Source: Formosa sp030427735
Lineage (GTDB): Bacteria > Bacteroidota > Bacteroidia > Flavobacteriales > Flavobacteriaceae
Assembly (NCBI RefSeq): GCF_051200825.1
Contig: NZ_CP195158.1
Span: 620,001-684,000 of the forward strand
Direction: 5' to 3'
DNA: 64,000 bases
The notes under the pieces were generated by a model. The model did no database searches and was not told the DNA's origin. It worked only from the letters and a program-made list of their open reading frames with translations. A program made the position numbers and the translations under genes. Below, piece by piece: positions 1-9,339 of this stretch (position 1 is the stretch's first letter; each line of letters opens with the position of its first letter).

Positions 1-1134
1 ATTATAGCTGTGCTTGCAGCTGTAGACTCTTTAGATAAGAGTATAAAAGACCAACTCTCGGGGTTGGATTTAAATACCATTTATTTAACCAAGTTTTCTT
101 TCGGGCCAACTAATGTGCCAAAATGGCAACGAGATAATTTCCCGCAGACCGAGCACGACGACTACGAATTTGTAAATAGAAATGTGCCAGATATTGAAGC
201 TAGCGCGTATGTGATTTTTGGAAGTTCTGAAACTATTAAATACCAAAGTAATACCATTGCCAATGTAAATGTGGTGCCAGCATCGAATGGTATTTATGTT
301 ATAGAAGATTTGAAGATTGGCGACGGTCGGTTTTATACAGAATCGGAGTCGGTAACAGGAGCTCCTGTAATTGTAATCGGAGCTAAATTGGCCGAAAATT
401 TATTCGATAATCAAGAGCCAATCGGAAAACAAGTGCGTATTTATGGGCGTAAAGTAACGGTTATTGGTGTGCTTAAAAAAGTAGGATCTTCGCTTTTTGA
501 TTCGCCAGATGAAAAAGCATTCTTGCCTTCAAATTTTGTTCGGCAATTTACGACTGGAGGAACAGATGGAATTCCTGGAGCAGTAATGATTAAACCAAAA
601 AAAGGTGTAGATATTGATGCGTTTGAAGAGGTGTTGAAACAGAAATTTAGAATTTATAGAGGGCTTAAAGCCGACGAACCCGATAACTTTTTTGTTAATA
701 AATTATCTGGCATGACCGATGCAATAGATAGTATTATTGGAGGCTTAAATATTGCGGGTTGGATTATTAGTGGTTTTTCGCTTTTAGTGGGCGGTTTTGG
801 AATTGCCAATATTATGTTTGTAAGTGTTAAAGAGCGCACCAACCTTATCGGTATTCAAAAATCGTTGGGTGCTAAAAATAGATTTATTCTTTTTCAGTTT
901 TTATTCGAAGCGATTATTTTAGCTGTTATTGGCGGGGTTATTGGTTTAACCTTAGTTTGGATTGTAGCCCTGATAGCCTCCCAAATGGTCGATAATTTTG
1001 AGTTTGTATTATCGTTTTGGAATATGTTTTTAGGATTTTCGTTATCGACACTAATTGGATTGATTTCAGGCGTTTTGCCTGCGATTTCGGCATCAAAATT
1101 AGATCCTGTTGAAGCGATTAGAACAGGAATGTAA
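1..1134 (+). CDS. ABC transporter permease, MacB/FtsX type (5' end outside window)
   Basis: This is an inner-membrane permease subunit of the MacB/LolC/FtsX class. The frame is open from the first base of the window, so the N-terminus and first membrane helix are missing. The visible part begins with a MacB-type periplasmic core domain (about residues 10-220, including VTGAPVIVIGAKLAENLF). Three hydrophobic segments of the FtsX domain follow at about 245-275, 290-315 and 340-360. The end, ASKLDPVEAIRTGM, is the classic C-terminus of this family. The transported substrate cannot be told from sequence. The stop lies directly against the convergent GAF gene, with no spacer. Confidence 0.9.
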   Translation: MIAVLAAVDSLDKSIKDQLSGLDLNTIYLTKFSFGPTNVPKWQRDNFPQTEHDDYEFVNRNVPDIEASAYVIFGSSETIKYQSNTIANVNVVPASNGIYVIEDLKIGDGRFYTESESVTGAPVIVIGAKLAENLFDNQEPIGKQVRIYGRKVTVIGVLKKVGSSLFDSPDEKAFLPSNFVRQFTTGGTDGIPGAVMIKPKKGVDIDAFEEVLKQKFRIYRGLKADEPDNFFVNKLSGMTDAIDSIIGGLNIAGWIISGFSLLVGGFGIANIMFVSVKERTNLIGIQKSLGAKNRFILFQFLFEAIILAVIGGVIGLTLVWIVALIASQMVDNFEFVLSFWNMFLGFSLSTLIGLISGVLPAISASKLDPVEAIRTGM

Positions 1135-1590
1135 TTACAGGATTTCGGAAACTTTTTCGCAAACAAATTCTAAAAAACGTTCGTCTTCTTCTGTAAACGG
1201 ATCTGGAGTGTTGGAATCAATATCTATTTGTCCAATATTTTCACCATTAACAAAAATAGGAATTACTATTTCTGCTTTAACTGTAATGCTACAAGCAATG
1301 TAATTGTCTTGTGCAGCAACATCTGGAACTACAAAATTTTTATTGCTAACAGCAACTTGACCGCAAATCCCTTTGCCAAAAGGAATAATCGTGTGGTCTG
1401 TAGGTGCGCCAACATAAGGCCCTAATTTGAGTTCGTTTTTATCGCCGTTTTTAAAATAAAATCCTACCCAATTATAATATGGAATATGTTGTTCTAAGAG
1501 CTCGCAAATGCTTAGTAAACGTTCTTCGACAGAATTTTGGGTATTACTAGTTATCGTGTTTATTTGCGGTTTTAATTCGGAAAACGTCAT
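1135..1590 (-). CDS. GAF-domain protein, free methionine-(R)-sulfoxide reductase type
   Basis: This is a single GAF domain of about 151 aa resembling the fRMsr (YebR/MsrC) family, which reduces free methionine-(R)-sulfoxide in the cytoplasm. Two family cysteines are present, in GKGICGQVAV and DNYIACSITVKAEIVIPI, in the spacing expected for the redox pair. The C-terminal GQIDIDSNTPDPFTEEDERF is also typical. I chose the ATG at 1590. A TTG six codons upstream would extend it but matches no family N-terminus. Activity is inferred from family membership. Confidence 0.85.
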   Translation of the reverse strand: MTFSELKPQINTITSNTQNSVEERLLSICELLEQHIPYYNWVGFYFKNGDKNELKLGPYVGAPTDHTIIPFGKGICGQVAVSNKNFVVPDVAAQDNYIACSITVKAEIVIPIFVNGENIGQIDIDSNTPDPFTEEDERFLEFVCEKVSEIL

Positions 1591-1706
1591 AGGTGAATTT
1601 TTTCGCAAAAGTATTTAAAAATGTACTATTAATGCGCTTCATTTTATATAAATTTAACATCTTTTAATTCTTAAGTAGTCTGAAAGCATTACTATTAAAA
1701 TATAAG

Positions 1707-2237
1707 TTGGTTTTAAAGTTTATAGTAACCTTTTTAGGTGTCTATACAATACTGTCTATACTTTATGGATGGTATTTAAATTGGTCGAAAACCAGTGTTT
1801 TTCATCCCGATTTTATTACTTATTATGTGGCCAAACATACGGAAGCCGTTTTGTCGTTTTTAGGCTTACCTGCATTTATAGAAACCGTCGACAATGAAGC
1901 TTGGGTAAGATTGTACTATAATAATACGTATGTTGTTAGGATTATTGAGGGGTGCAATGCTGTAAGTGTTATTATATTGTTCGTAGCTTTTGTTATTGCA
2001 TTTTCATCATCTTTTATGCGCACAGTTTTGTTTTTAGCTTTTGGTGGTTTTTTAATTTATGTGGCTAATGTGTTGCGTATTGCGTTATTAACTATTGGGT
2101 TATATCATTATCCGAACTATGAGCATGTGTTGCATGGCGTTGTATTTCCGTTGTTTATTTACGGAATGGTATTTTTGTTGTGGGTGATATGGGTAAATCG
2201 CATTCAAGATTTTAAAACCTTGAATGAAAATGGATAG
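1707..2237 (+). CDS. xrtF: exosortase family protein XrtF
   Basis: This is a polytopic membrane transpeptidase-like protein of the exosortase/archaeosortase superfamily, presumed to cleave and sort proteins at the inner membrane. The catalytic triad is visible: Cys in RIIEGCNAVSV, Arg in YVANVLRIALLT, and His in EHVLHGVVFPLF, with several membrane helices. No ATG fits the start. The listed start is TTG at 1707, but the frame stays open upstream and a CTG at 1680 would add a family-like basic N-terminus (about LKALLLKYK). The next gene overlaps it by 14 bp, so the two are co-translated. Confidence 0.87.
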   Translation: MVLKFIVTFLGVYTILSILYGWYLNWSKTSVFHPDFITYYVAKHTEAVLSFLGLPAFIETVDNEAWVRLYYNNTYVVRIIEGCNAVSVIILFVAFVIAFSSSFMRTVLFLAFGGFLIYVANVLRIALLTIGLYHYPNYEHVLHGVVFPLFIYGMVFLLWVIWVNRIQDFKTLNENG

Positions 2238-2664
2238 GGTGAAACGATATAGCATTGCTGCATTATGTTTACTAGGGCTTGTAATAGTTCGCATGTTCGA
2301 AAGCAAGCTTTTTTACGATCCGTTTATTGAATTTTTTAAAAATGATTATTTGTTTTTAGATGCTCCAAAATTTGAAACTTTTAAGTTACTATTGTTCACT
2401 GGTTTTAGATATCTGTTAAATACAATACTTTCTTTAGGGATTATTTTTGCGTTTTTTAAAGATGTCGAAATTTTAAAGTTTTCAGGGGTTGTTTACAGTT
2501 TCGCTTTTGTGTTGTTATTAGGCTTATTTTGGTATTTAATCAGTGATGCCAAACAAGAGCAGTATTTAATGCTTTTTAATGTTAGGCGCTTTTTAATTCA
2601 ACCCATACTATTGCTACTGTTATTGCCTGCATTCTATTACCAAAGGTTGCGGAAAACAGTTTAG
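2224..2664 (+). CDS. exosortase F system-associated protein
   Basis: A small integral membrane protein (146 aa) with about four hydrophobic helices (residues 8-25, 55-75, 85-110, 120-140). It overlaps the end of xrtF by 14 bp. Its position, size and layout (ARG-rich MKMDRVKRY start, conserved FYDPFIEFFKNDY segment after helix 1) match the XrtF-associated family found next to xrtF in Flavobacteriia. Its exact role is not established; it presumably forms part of the sorting machinery. Confidence 0.82.
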   Translation: MKMDRVKRYSIAALCLLGLVIVRMFESKLFYDPFIEFFKNDYLFLDAPKFETFKLLLFTGFRYLLNTILSLGIIFAFFKDVEILKFSGVVYSFAFVLLLGLFWYLISDAKQEQYLMLFNVRRFLIQPILLLLLLPAFYYQRLRKTV

Positions 2665-2858
2665 ATTTACTTAGTAATAAATTACTTACTTGGCGATGGG
2701 TTTGGCGATTTTATATGCAGAATGAGGTTTTTTTTATGATATTAAAAAAATAAGATTTATTTTCAATATGTTGTTTTAATAATGTCTTAATAAAACGACT
2801 CCCATAGGTACTGGATAATAGCAAAAAATAATTAAGAAAAATTAATTTATAAATTGCT

Positions 2859-5800
2859 ATGAAATATTTTTACCTCTTTGTTTTATTTTTTCAAACTGCG
2901 GTACTTTTTTCCCAAAATTTACACACTCATTCTAATGCCGCATCTGGCGATAATGAGTCTAATTCTGTGTTAGGTTGGAATTCAAATGCTAATTTGACAT
3001 CTAGTGGTATAAATCCTCAAAGTGGTAATTTTTCTTTACGTGTAGCAGCAACTGGTCAAAATTCTCGTGATATGAATTATACTTTTAACGCAGTTGTTGG
3101 AGAACAGTACATTGTAAGTATTTGGGCAAGAGGAGGGGAGTCTAGTTTTCAGCCAGCCTTTGCAAATTGGACAGGGGTACAAGGTTTCAATACTACACTT
3201 ATTTCAGGAACCAATTGGACGGAGTATACATGGACTTTAATAGCTACAAATTCAAATCCTTTAATTAGAGTTTATGCAGCGCCTTATAGTGGTTGGCAAG
3301 TTGGGCATGAAGTTTTTATAGATAATGTTAGTATAACAATTTTAGATGCAGAAGCTCCAAGTGTTCCAACGGGCTTGTTGGCTTCGAACCTCGGGACAAC
3401 GGGCTTGGATTTAAGTTGGACAGCTTCAACAGATAATTTAGGGGTTAGCGATTATGAAGTATTTCAGAATGGCGTAAGTTTAGGATTAACAGGCGGATTA
3501 ACGAGTTATACAGTTTCAGGTTTAACGCCATCCACGACCTATAGTTTTACGGTTCGCGCTTTGGATGGTTCAGGGAATATGTCCTTGCAGAGTGTCGCTT
3601 TAGAGGCAACGACCCTAAGTCCAGCCGATACAGAGGCTCCAAGCATTCCAACGGGTTTATTGGTTTCGAACCTCGGGACAACAGGCTTGGATTTAAGTTG
3701 GACGGCCTCAACGGATAATGTAGGTGTTAGCGATTATGAAGTATTTCAGAACGGAGTAAGTTTAGGATTAACAGGCGGATTAACGAGTTATACAGTTTCA
3801 GGTTTAACACCATCCACAACTTATAGTTTCACAGTTCGCGCTTTGGATGGTTCGGGAAATATGTCCTTGCAGAGTGTCGCTTTAGAGGCAACGACCCTAA
3901 GCCCAGCTGATACAGAGGCTCCAAGCATTCCGACGGGCTTGTTGGCTTCGAACCTCGGGACAACGGGCTTGGATTTAAGTTGGGCAGCTTCAACGGATAA
4001 TGTAGGTGTTAGCGATTATGAAGTATTTCAGAATGGTGTGAGTTTAGGATTAACAGGCGGATTAACGAGTTATACAGTTTCAGGTTTAACACCATCCACA
4101 ACTTATAGTTTCACAGTTCGCGCTTTGGATGGTTCGGGAAATATGTCCTTGCAGAGTGTTGCTTTAGAGGCAACGACCCTAAGCCCAGCCGATACAGAGT
4201 CTCCAAGCATTCCAACGGGTTTATTGGTTTCGAACCTCGGGACAACAGGTTTGGATTTAAGTTGGGCGGCCTCAGCAGATAATGTAGGAGTCAGCGATTA
4301 TGAAGTTTTTCAGAACGGAGTTAGTTTAGGGGTAACGGGCGGATTAACGAATTATACAGTTTCAGGTTTAACGCCATCCACAACCTATAGTTTTACAGTT
4401 CGCGCTTTGGATGGTTCAGAAAATATGTCCTTACAGAGTGTCGCTTTAGAGGTAACGACCCTAAGCCCTGCCGATACAGAAGCTCCAAGTGTTCCAACGG
4501 GCTTGTTGGCTTCGAACCTCGGGACAACTGGCTTGGATTTAAGTTGGACGGCCTCAACGGATAATGTAGGGGTCAGCGATTATGAAGTGTTTCAGAGCGG
4601 TGTGAGTTTAGGATTAACAGGCGGATTAACAAGTTATACAGTTTCAGGTTTAACGCCATCCACAACCTATAGTTTTACAGTTCGTGCTTTGGATGGTTCA
4701 GGGAATATGTCCTTGCAAAGTGATGCTTTCGAGGCAACGACCCTAAGCCCAGCCGATACAGAAGCTCCAAGCATTCCGACGGGCTTGTTGGCTTCGAACC
4801 TCGGGACAACGGGCTTGGATTTAAGTTGGACAGCTTCAACGGATAATGTAGGTGTTAGCGATTATGAAGTATTTCAGAATGGCGTGAGTTTAGGATTAAC
4901 AGGCGGATTAACGAGTTATACAGTTTCAGGTTTAACCCCATCCACAACTTATAGTTTCACGGTTCGCGCTTTGGATGGTTCAGGGAATATGTCCTTGCAG
5001 AGTGTCGCTTTAGAGGCAACGACCCTAAGCCCTGCCGATACAGAAGCTCCAAGTGTTCCAACGGGCTTGTTGGCTTCGAACCTCGGGACAACAGGCTTGG
5101 ATTTAAGTTGGACGGCCTCAACGGATAATGTAGGTGTTAGCGATTATGAAGTATTTCAGAATGGCGTAAGTTTAGGATTAACAGGCGGATTAACGAGTTA
5201 TACAGTATCAGGTTTAACGCCATCCTCAACTTATAGTTTCACGGTTCGTGCTTTGGATGGTTCTGGGAATATGTCCTTACAGAGTGTCGCTTTAGAGGCA
5301 ACGACCCTAAGCCCAGCCGATACAGAGTCTCCAAGTGTTCCAACGGGCTTGTTGGCTTCGAACCTCGGGACAACAGGCTTGGATTTAAGTTGGACGGCCT
5401 CAACGGATAATGTAGGTGTTAGCGATTATGAAGTATTTCAGAATGGCGTAAGTTTAGGATTAACAGGCGGATTAACGAGTTATACAGTATCAGGTTTAAC
5501 GCCATCCTCAACTTATAGTTTCACGGTTCGTGCTTTGGATGGTTCTGGGAATATGTCCTTACAGAGTGTTGCTTTAGAAGCAACGACTCTAAATGAGGAG
5601 GTTAATTATACAGATCAGAATGCTAACAGGTTAGATGTAGATTGGTATTCTAACCATACGTTTGTAAATGGTAATCTAGGTATAGGTACTTTAAATACGT
5701 CTAATTACAGATTAGCTGTCGCTGGAGGTGTAGTTGCTGAGGAAATTAACGTCGCTCTGCAAACTTCTTGGCCAGATTATGTGTTTGAAAAGGGATACGA

Positions 5801-6020
5801 TTTACCAACATTAAAGGATGTTGAATTGTTTATTCGTAAATATGGGCATTTGCCAAATGTACCGAGTGCGAATGAAGTTAAAGCGAATGGAATTGATCTC
5901 GCTAAAATGAATGTTGTTCTTCTTGAAAAAATTGAAGAAATGACTTTATATATTCTGCAAATGGAAAAAAGGGTGTCTGAATTAGAACAACAAATAGATG
6001 TTAAAACAAAAGGGGATTAA
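2859..6020 (+). CDS. secreted FN3-repeat protein with CBM-like N-terminus and tail-fibre-like C-terminus
   Basis: This is a 1053-aa exported protein. It starts with a signal peptide (MKYFYLFVLFFQTAVLFSQ). A galactose/carbohydrate-binding-like beta-sandwich follows at about 20-163. Eight nearly identical fibronectin type III domains of 94 aa each come next (about 163-912). The C-terminal region of about 140 aa carries GNLGIGT, SWPDYVFEKGYDLPTLKDVE and GHLPNVPSANEV, which is the intramolecular-chaperone-like tail common in Bacteroidota surface proteins, and it ends in a coiled coil. It is probably a cell-surface or secreted adhesin. No type IX C-terminal domain or PEP-type sorting signal is evident, so it is not clearly an XrtF substrate. 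A CapK-like gene follows after 15 bp. Confidence 0.8.
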   Translation: MKYFYLFVLFFQTAVLFSQNLHTHSNAASGDNESNSVLGWNSNANLTSSGINPQSGNFSLRVAATGQNSRDMNYTFNAVVGEQYIVSIWARGGESSFQPAFANWTGVQGFNTTLISGTNWTEYTWTLIATNSNPLIRVYAAPYSGWQVGHEVFIDNVSITILDAEAPSVPTGLLASNLGTTGLDLSWTASTDNLGVSDYEVFQNGVSLGLTGGLTSYTVSGLTPSTTYSFTVRALDGSGNMSLQSVALEATTLSPADTEAPSIPTGLLVSNLGTTGLDLSWTASTDNVGVSDYEVFQNGVSLGLTGGLTSYTVSGLTPSTTYSFTVRALDGSGNMSLQSVALEATTLSPADTEAPSIPTGLLASNLGTTGLDLSWAASTDNVGVSDYEVFQNGVSLGLTGGLTSYTVSGLTPSTTYSFTVRALDGSGNMSLQSVALEATTLSPADTESPSIPTGLLVSNLGTTGLDLSWAASADNVGVSDYEVFQNGVSLGVTGGLTNYTVSGLTPSTTYSFTVRALDGSENMSLQSVALEVTTLSPADTEAPSVPTGLLASNLGTTGLDLSWTASTDNVGVSDYEVFQSGVSLGLTGGLTSYTVSGLTPSTTYSFTVRALDGSGNMSLQSDAFEATTLSPADTEAPSIPTGLLASNLGTTGLDLSWTASTDNVGVSDYEVFQNGVSLGLTGGLTSYTVSGLTPSTTYSFTVRALDGSGNMSLQSVALEATTLSPADTEAPSVPTGLLASNLGTTGLDLSWTASTDNVGVSDYEVFQNGVSLGLTGGLTSYTVSGLTPSSTYSFTVRALDGSGNMSLQSVALEATTLSPADTESPSVPTGLLASNLGTTGLDLSWTASTDNVGVSDYEVFQNGVSLGLTGGLTSYTVSGLTPSSTYSFTVRALDGSGNMSLQSVALEATTLNEEVNYTDQNANRLDVDWYSNHTFVNGNLGIGTLNTSNYRLAVAGGVVAEEINVALQTSWPDYVFEKGYDLPTLKDVELFIRKYGHLPNVPSANEVKANGIDLAKMNVVLLEKIEEMTLYILQMEKRVSELEQQIDVKTKGD
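3345..5600 (+). repeat. eight in-frame tandem repeats of 282 bp encoding FN3 domains
   Basis: The sequence repeats with a period of 282 bp (94 codons), for example GGGCTTGTTGGCTTCGAACC at 3371 and again at 3935. All eight units encode PTGLL(A/V)SNLGTTGLDLSW through LEATTLSPADTE(A/S)PS. DNA identity between units is very high, with differences mostly single silent or conservative changes, implying recent expansion or gene conversion. The copy number is likely to vary between strains. Confidence 0.95.
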
Positions 6021-6035
6021 AAACTGGCAACTGTA

Positions 6036-7364
6036 ATGGTAAATTCTATAAGGAGATTTTTGTTTTGGTCTTTTGACTATGTAAAGGGTAACAAAGTAAA
6101 TGCACATTACAAGGAAATTAACTATATACTTGAAAATCTTAATACTCTAAAATCTAAAGAGATGCAAGAGCGTAATTTAGAGCGATTGTTACAGCATGCC
6201 ATAAAAACGACTCCTTATTACAGAGAAGATGTAGATTCTTTAAAAATTTCAGATTTTCCAATACTAAATAAAAACAAGATTGTAGAGCAATATGATAAAT
6301 TTAAATCAGAGGAGTATTTAGATCAGAAAAATTTTTCAGCATATACTAGTGGGTCTACAGGTACTCCATTTAAGGTGTATCATAACCTTAATAAAAAACA
6401 CAGGAATTTAGCCGATGTAATCTATTTTTCTAAGCTGTCGGGTTTTCAACTAGGAGACAAATTGTTTTATTTAAGACATTGGGATCAGTACAATAGCAAA
6501 ACTAGGTTTCAGGCATGGAAACAGAATATTTATATGCACCCTGTTTCTAAACTTGAAGAACATGATGTTAAAATGTTTTTAAATGAAATACATAAAACCA
6601 AATCAGGAAAGGGAATTTTAGCATATGCATCATCTTTAAACGAAATTAGAGATTATATTTTAAAATATAATTTACAGCCTCAAAAAAATAGTGGTATTAA
6701 TTCTGTTATTGGCATGGCGGAGGCTTTAAACGGCAAGACAAAAACTGTTTTACAAGAATATTTTGGAGTTAATGTGGTGTCTAGATATTCAAACGTTGAA
6801 AATGGAATTATAGCGCAACAGGTAGGTGAAAACTCTGATTTCCATATTAATTGGGCAAGCTATTATGTGGAAATTTTAAAGCTTGATAGAGACGAGCCAG
6901 TCTCTGAAGGCGAATTGGGGAGAATAGTGGTAACAGATTTGTTTAATTACGCTATGCCTATGATTAGGTATGATACTGGAGATATTGGTTTGTTGGGTTA
7001 TGAAAATAAGAATTCAAAACAATATCCAGTGCTTAAAAAAATTGAAGGTAGAAAGTTGGATATGATTTTTGATTCGGAAGGGAAACATATTTCTTCGTAT
7101 GCCGTTTACCATATTTTAAAATATCCGAATATAAAACAGTATCAATTTATTCAGGAAGACGAAATACATTATACTTTTAAATTAAATGTCAATCCTGAAT
7201 TTAATTCTGAAACACAAATAAGACAAGAGTTTCAAGAAATTTTAGGAAGCAGGGCAATCATTAATATTTTATATGTTGATGAAATTCCATTGTTATCTTC
7301 AGGTAAGCGAAAATTTGTTATAAATAAATGTAGTAATAGTACAAAAGTTCTTCAAGAATCGTAG
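6036..7364 (+). CDS. phenylacetate-CoA ligase / CapK-like adenylate-forming enzyme
   Basis: A 442-aa member of the ANL superfamily in the CapK/PaaK branch. The ATP-binding loop reads YTSGSTGTPFKVYHN at about residues 103-117. Later motifs YDTGDIGLLGY and the C-terminal PLLSSGKRKFVINK are the adenylate-forming A8 and A10 regions. CapK-like enzymes usually occur with surface polysaccharide or modified-sugar pathways, but no glycosyltransferases are adjacent here. It starts 15 bp after the FN3 protein, so it may be co-transcribed with it. Substrate is unknown. Confidence 0.82.
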   Translation: MVNSIRRFLFWSFDYVKGNKVNAHYKEINYILENLNTLKSKEMQERNLERLLQHAIKTTPYYREDVDSLKISDFPILNKNKIVEQYDKFKSEEYLDQKNFSAYTSGSTGTPFKVYHNLNKKHRNLADVIYFSKLSGFQLGDKLFYLRHWDQYNSKTRFQAWKQNIYMHPVSKLEEHDVKMFLNEIHKTKSGKGILAYASSLNEIRDYILKYNLQPQKNSGINSVIGMAEALNGKTKTVLQEYFGVNVVSRYSNVENGIIAQQVGENSDFHINWASYYVEILKLDRDEPVSEGELGRIVVTDLFNYAMPMIRYDTGDIGLLGYENKNSKQYPVLKKIEGRKLDMIFDSEGKHISSYAVYHILKYPNIKQYQFIQEDEIHYTFKLNVNPEFNSETQIRQEFQEILGSRAIINILYVDEIPLLSSGKRKFVINKCSNSTKVLQES

Positions 7365-7423
7365 TTTCTTTTAGCCATTAGAATATTTTTATAAACTATA
7401 GAAAACAACGAAAGTTTATAAAC

Positions 7424-8107
7424 TTAATGTTCTGAAAATTTATCTGTGAAATTTTTCTTATAAGCTCTGCCAATAGGTAAGATGTGGTTTTTTGATAAAA
7501 AAATCTTGTTTGCAGAAATTTTTGACAAATGTTTCATGTTAATAATGTAAGATTTGTGAATCTGACAAAAATAATGATCTAATTTCTCCAACCATTGTTT
7601 TAGTGTGTCTGAACTTAAGTATACCTTATGTTGCGTGTAAATTTCTGTATAATCGCCATCGGAAGTGATAAAAATAATATCGTTGCAATTTAGTTTAAAA
7701 AGTTCGTGTCCAGTTTTTACGTAAACAGTATCCTCATTTTTAGATGATAAATTGTTCTCTAATTCTAAAATTTTATTAATAGCTTTCTTAAAACGGTCAA
7801 ATGCAAATGGTTTTAATAGATAGTCAATAACATGGTGCTCGTAACTTTCTAATGCAAATTCAGAAAATGCTGTTGTCATGATTATGTAAGGCTGATTTTT
7901 TAAATCGTTTAAAAATTCCATACCCGATATTTTTGGCAGATTGATATCTAAAAAAATAACATCTACTGTTTCGTGTTTTAAATATTCCAAAGCGCTTACG
8001 GCATCTGGAAACGTATTTTTTAATTCCAATTCCGGAATATCAGAAATGTATTTTTTTAAAATTCTTTGCGCTGGGGGTTGGTCTTCTATGATGATACAAT
8101 TTAGCAT
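7424..8107 (-). CDS. LytTR-family response regulator
   Basis: A cytoplasmic two-component regulator of 227 aa. The receiver domain (1-115) has acidic residues near the N-terminus (IIEDQ), phospho-acceptor Asp54 in DVIFLDINLP, and the conserved Lys in DYLLKPFAFDRF. The LytTR DNA-binding domain occupies about 130-227 (DIIFITSDGDYTEIYT, FCQIHKSYIINM, LPIGRAYKK). The start codon overlaps the stop of the upstream sensor kinase by 1 bp, so both are made from one transcript. The target is unknown; the divergent TonB receptor operon beyond the kinase is a plausible candidate. Confidence 0.93.
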   Translation of the reverse strand: MLNCIIIEDQPPAQRILKKYISDIPELELKNTFPDAVSALEYLKHETVDVIFLDINLPKISGMEFLNDLKNQPYIIMTTAFSEFALESYEHHVIDYLLKPFAFDRFKKAINKILELENNLSSKNEDTVYVKTGHELFKLNCNDIIFITSDGDYTEIYTQHKVYLSSDTLKQWLEKLDHYFCQIHKSYIINMKHLSKISANKIFLSKNHILPIGRAYKKNFTDKFSEH

Positions 8108-9162
8108 TAACGATCTTGTTTCAGGTTTATAGATAATTCAACTTTATAAATGTTATTTGTCATTTCAATATTTAAATCATGCTTTTTCGGGTACAATAAC
8201 ATAAGGCGTTTCTTAACATTTTCTAACCCAATACCACTTTCTAGATTGCTTTTTTTGTTAGAAACGATGTAATTGTTTTTGCAAGAAAATTTTAATACTC
8301 CCTGTTCAGATGTCTTAACGTTTATGGTGATGTGTATATTATCAGACTGGTTAGAGGTGCTGTGCTTAAAAGCATTTTCTATAAAAACCATCAAAATTAG
8401 TGGGGCAATTTTTAATTTACTGTTCTCGAAAGTATCGGTTTTAAATTGAATGTTGCCACGATGTTCTATTTGCAGTTTATAGAGTTCGGTGAAATTTTTT
8501 AAATGGGATATTTCTTTTTCTAAAGACACGTAATTTTCTTTACAGTCATACAGCATGTAGCGTAATACAGATGATAATTCTATAATAATAGAGGGTGTTT
8601 TAGGTGAGTTTTCTATGGCATGGGAATACAGGTTGTTAAGATTGTTAAATAAAAAGTGCGGGTTAATTTGCGATTTTAAGAATTGTAATTCACTGTCTTT
8701 AACCAAGTTTTTTAGCTGCTTAACTTCCCGTTGTTTTTTATGAAAATTCCAAACAAACTTAAATAGAATAATAGTAATAATTACAGGTTGGGTTTCTATT
8801 AAAGTAGGTATAACACCGGGAAAATATGTGCCTCGAGTTGTCGGAAAATATATTTTTTCTAGTATAAATTCATCTACTATTATAACAACACCTTCTATAA
8901 TTATTAAGCCGATTGTAAAAAATAAGATGTCCTTTTTTACATACAGTTTAGGTAAAAGTACATAACTAATTAGCCATGCACCAATGGCATAGTTTAAAAA
9001 AAACGGAATTTTATAAGGTATAGCGGTTATGTTGCTTTGTGTATAATAATTGGCGTTTTCTTGATTGTACGAATACACTAAAAATAATAGTACGGTTACT
9101 ATAGTTTGAAAAATTAACTCGTCGTAATTGTTTTTTAAGAAAGAAGTTATCTTTTGAAGCAT
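8107..9162 (-). CDS. LytS-type sensor histidine kinase
   Basis: A 351-aa membrane kinase of the LytS/YehU class. Four hydrophobic segments lie within about residues 12-150, followed by a short coiled linker. The His_kinase box (SQINPHFLFNNLNNLYS, phospho-accepting His) is at about 160-180. The HATPase part includes PLILMVFIENAFKHS (N box) and SGIGLENVKKRL (G box). It is the cognate partner of the overlapping LytTR regulator. Its gene starts 177 bp from the divergent TonB receptor gene. Confidence 0.92.
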   Translation of the reverse strand: MLQKITSFLKNNYDELIFQTIVTVLLFLVYSYNQENANYYTQSNITAIPYKIPFFLNYAIGAWLISYVLLPKLYVKKDILFFTIGLIIIEGVVIIVDEFILEKIYFPTTRGTYFPGVIPTLIETQPVIITIILFKFVWNFHKKQREVKQLKNLVKDSELQFLKSQINPHFLFNNLNNLYSHAIENSPKTPSIIIELSSVLRYMLYDCKENYVSLEKEISHLKNFTELYKLQIEHRGNIQFKTDTFENSKLKIAPLILMVFIENAFKHSTSNQSDNIHITINVKTSEQGVLKFSCKNNYIVSNKKSNLESGIGLENVKKRLMLLYPKKHDLNIEMTNNIYKVELSINLKQDR

Positions 9163-9339
9163 TAAATACTAGAATTTAGCAATCAAAAATATAACTTTCT
9201 TTTAGTTAAAAGCTATTCTTTAACTAATCTTCATAGCTATTTCAGTTGTCGTTTGCGGTGCTAAAAATGTCGTTCACAGATTTGAATTTTTTTACCAATA
9301 TATATTTCTCACATTTGTTGTTTATATTTAGTCTAAATA

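Noticed and set aside
3345..5600. Long array of regular repeats, considered as CRISPR or satellite DNA
   Set aside because: The 282-bp units are entirely coding, in frame, and encode FN3 domains.
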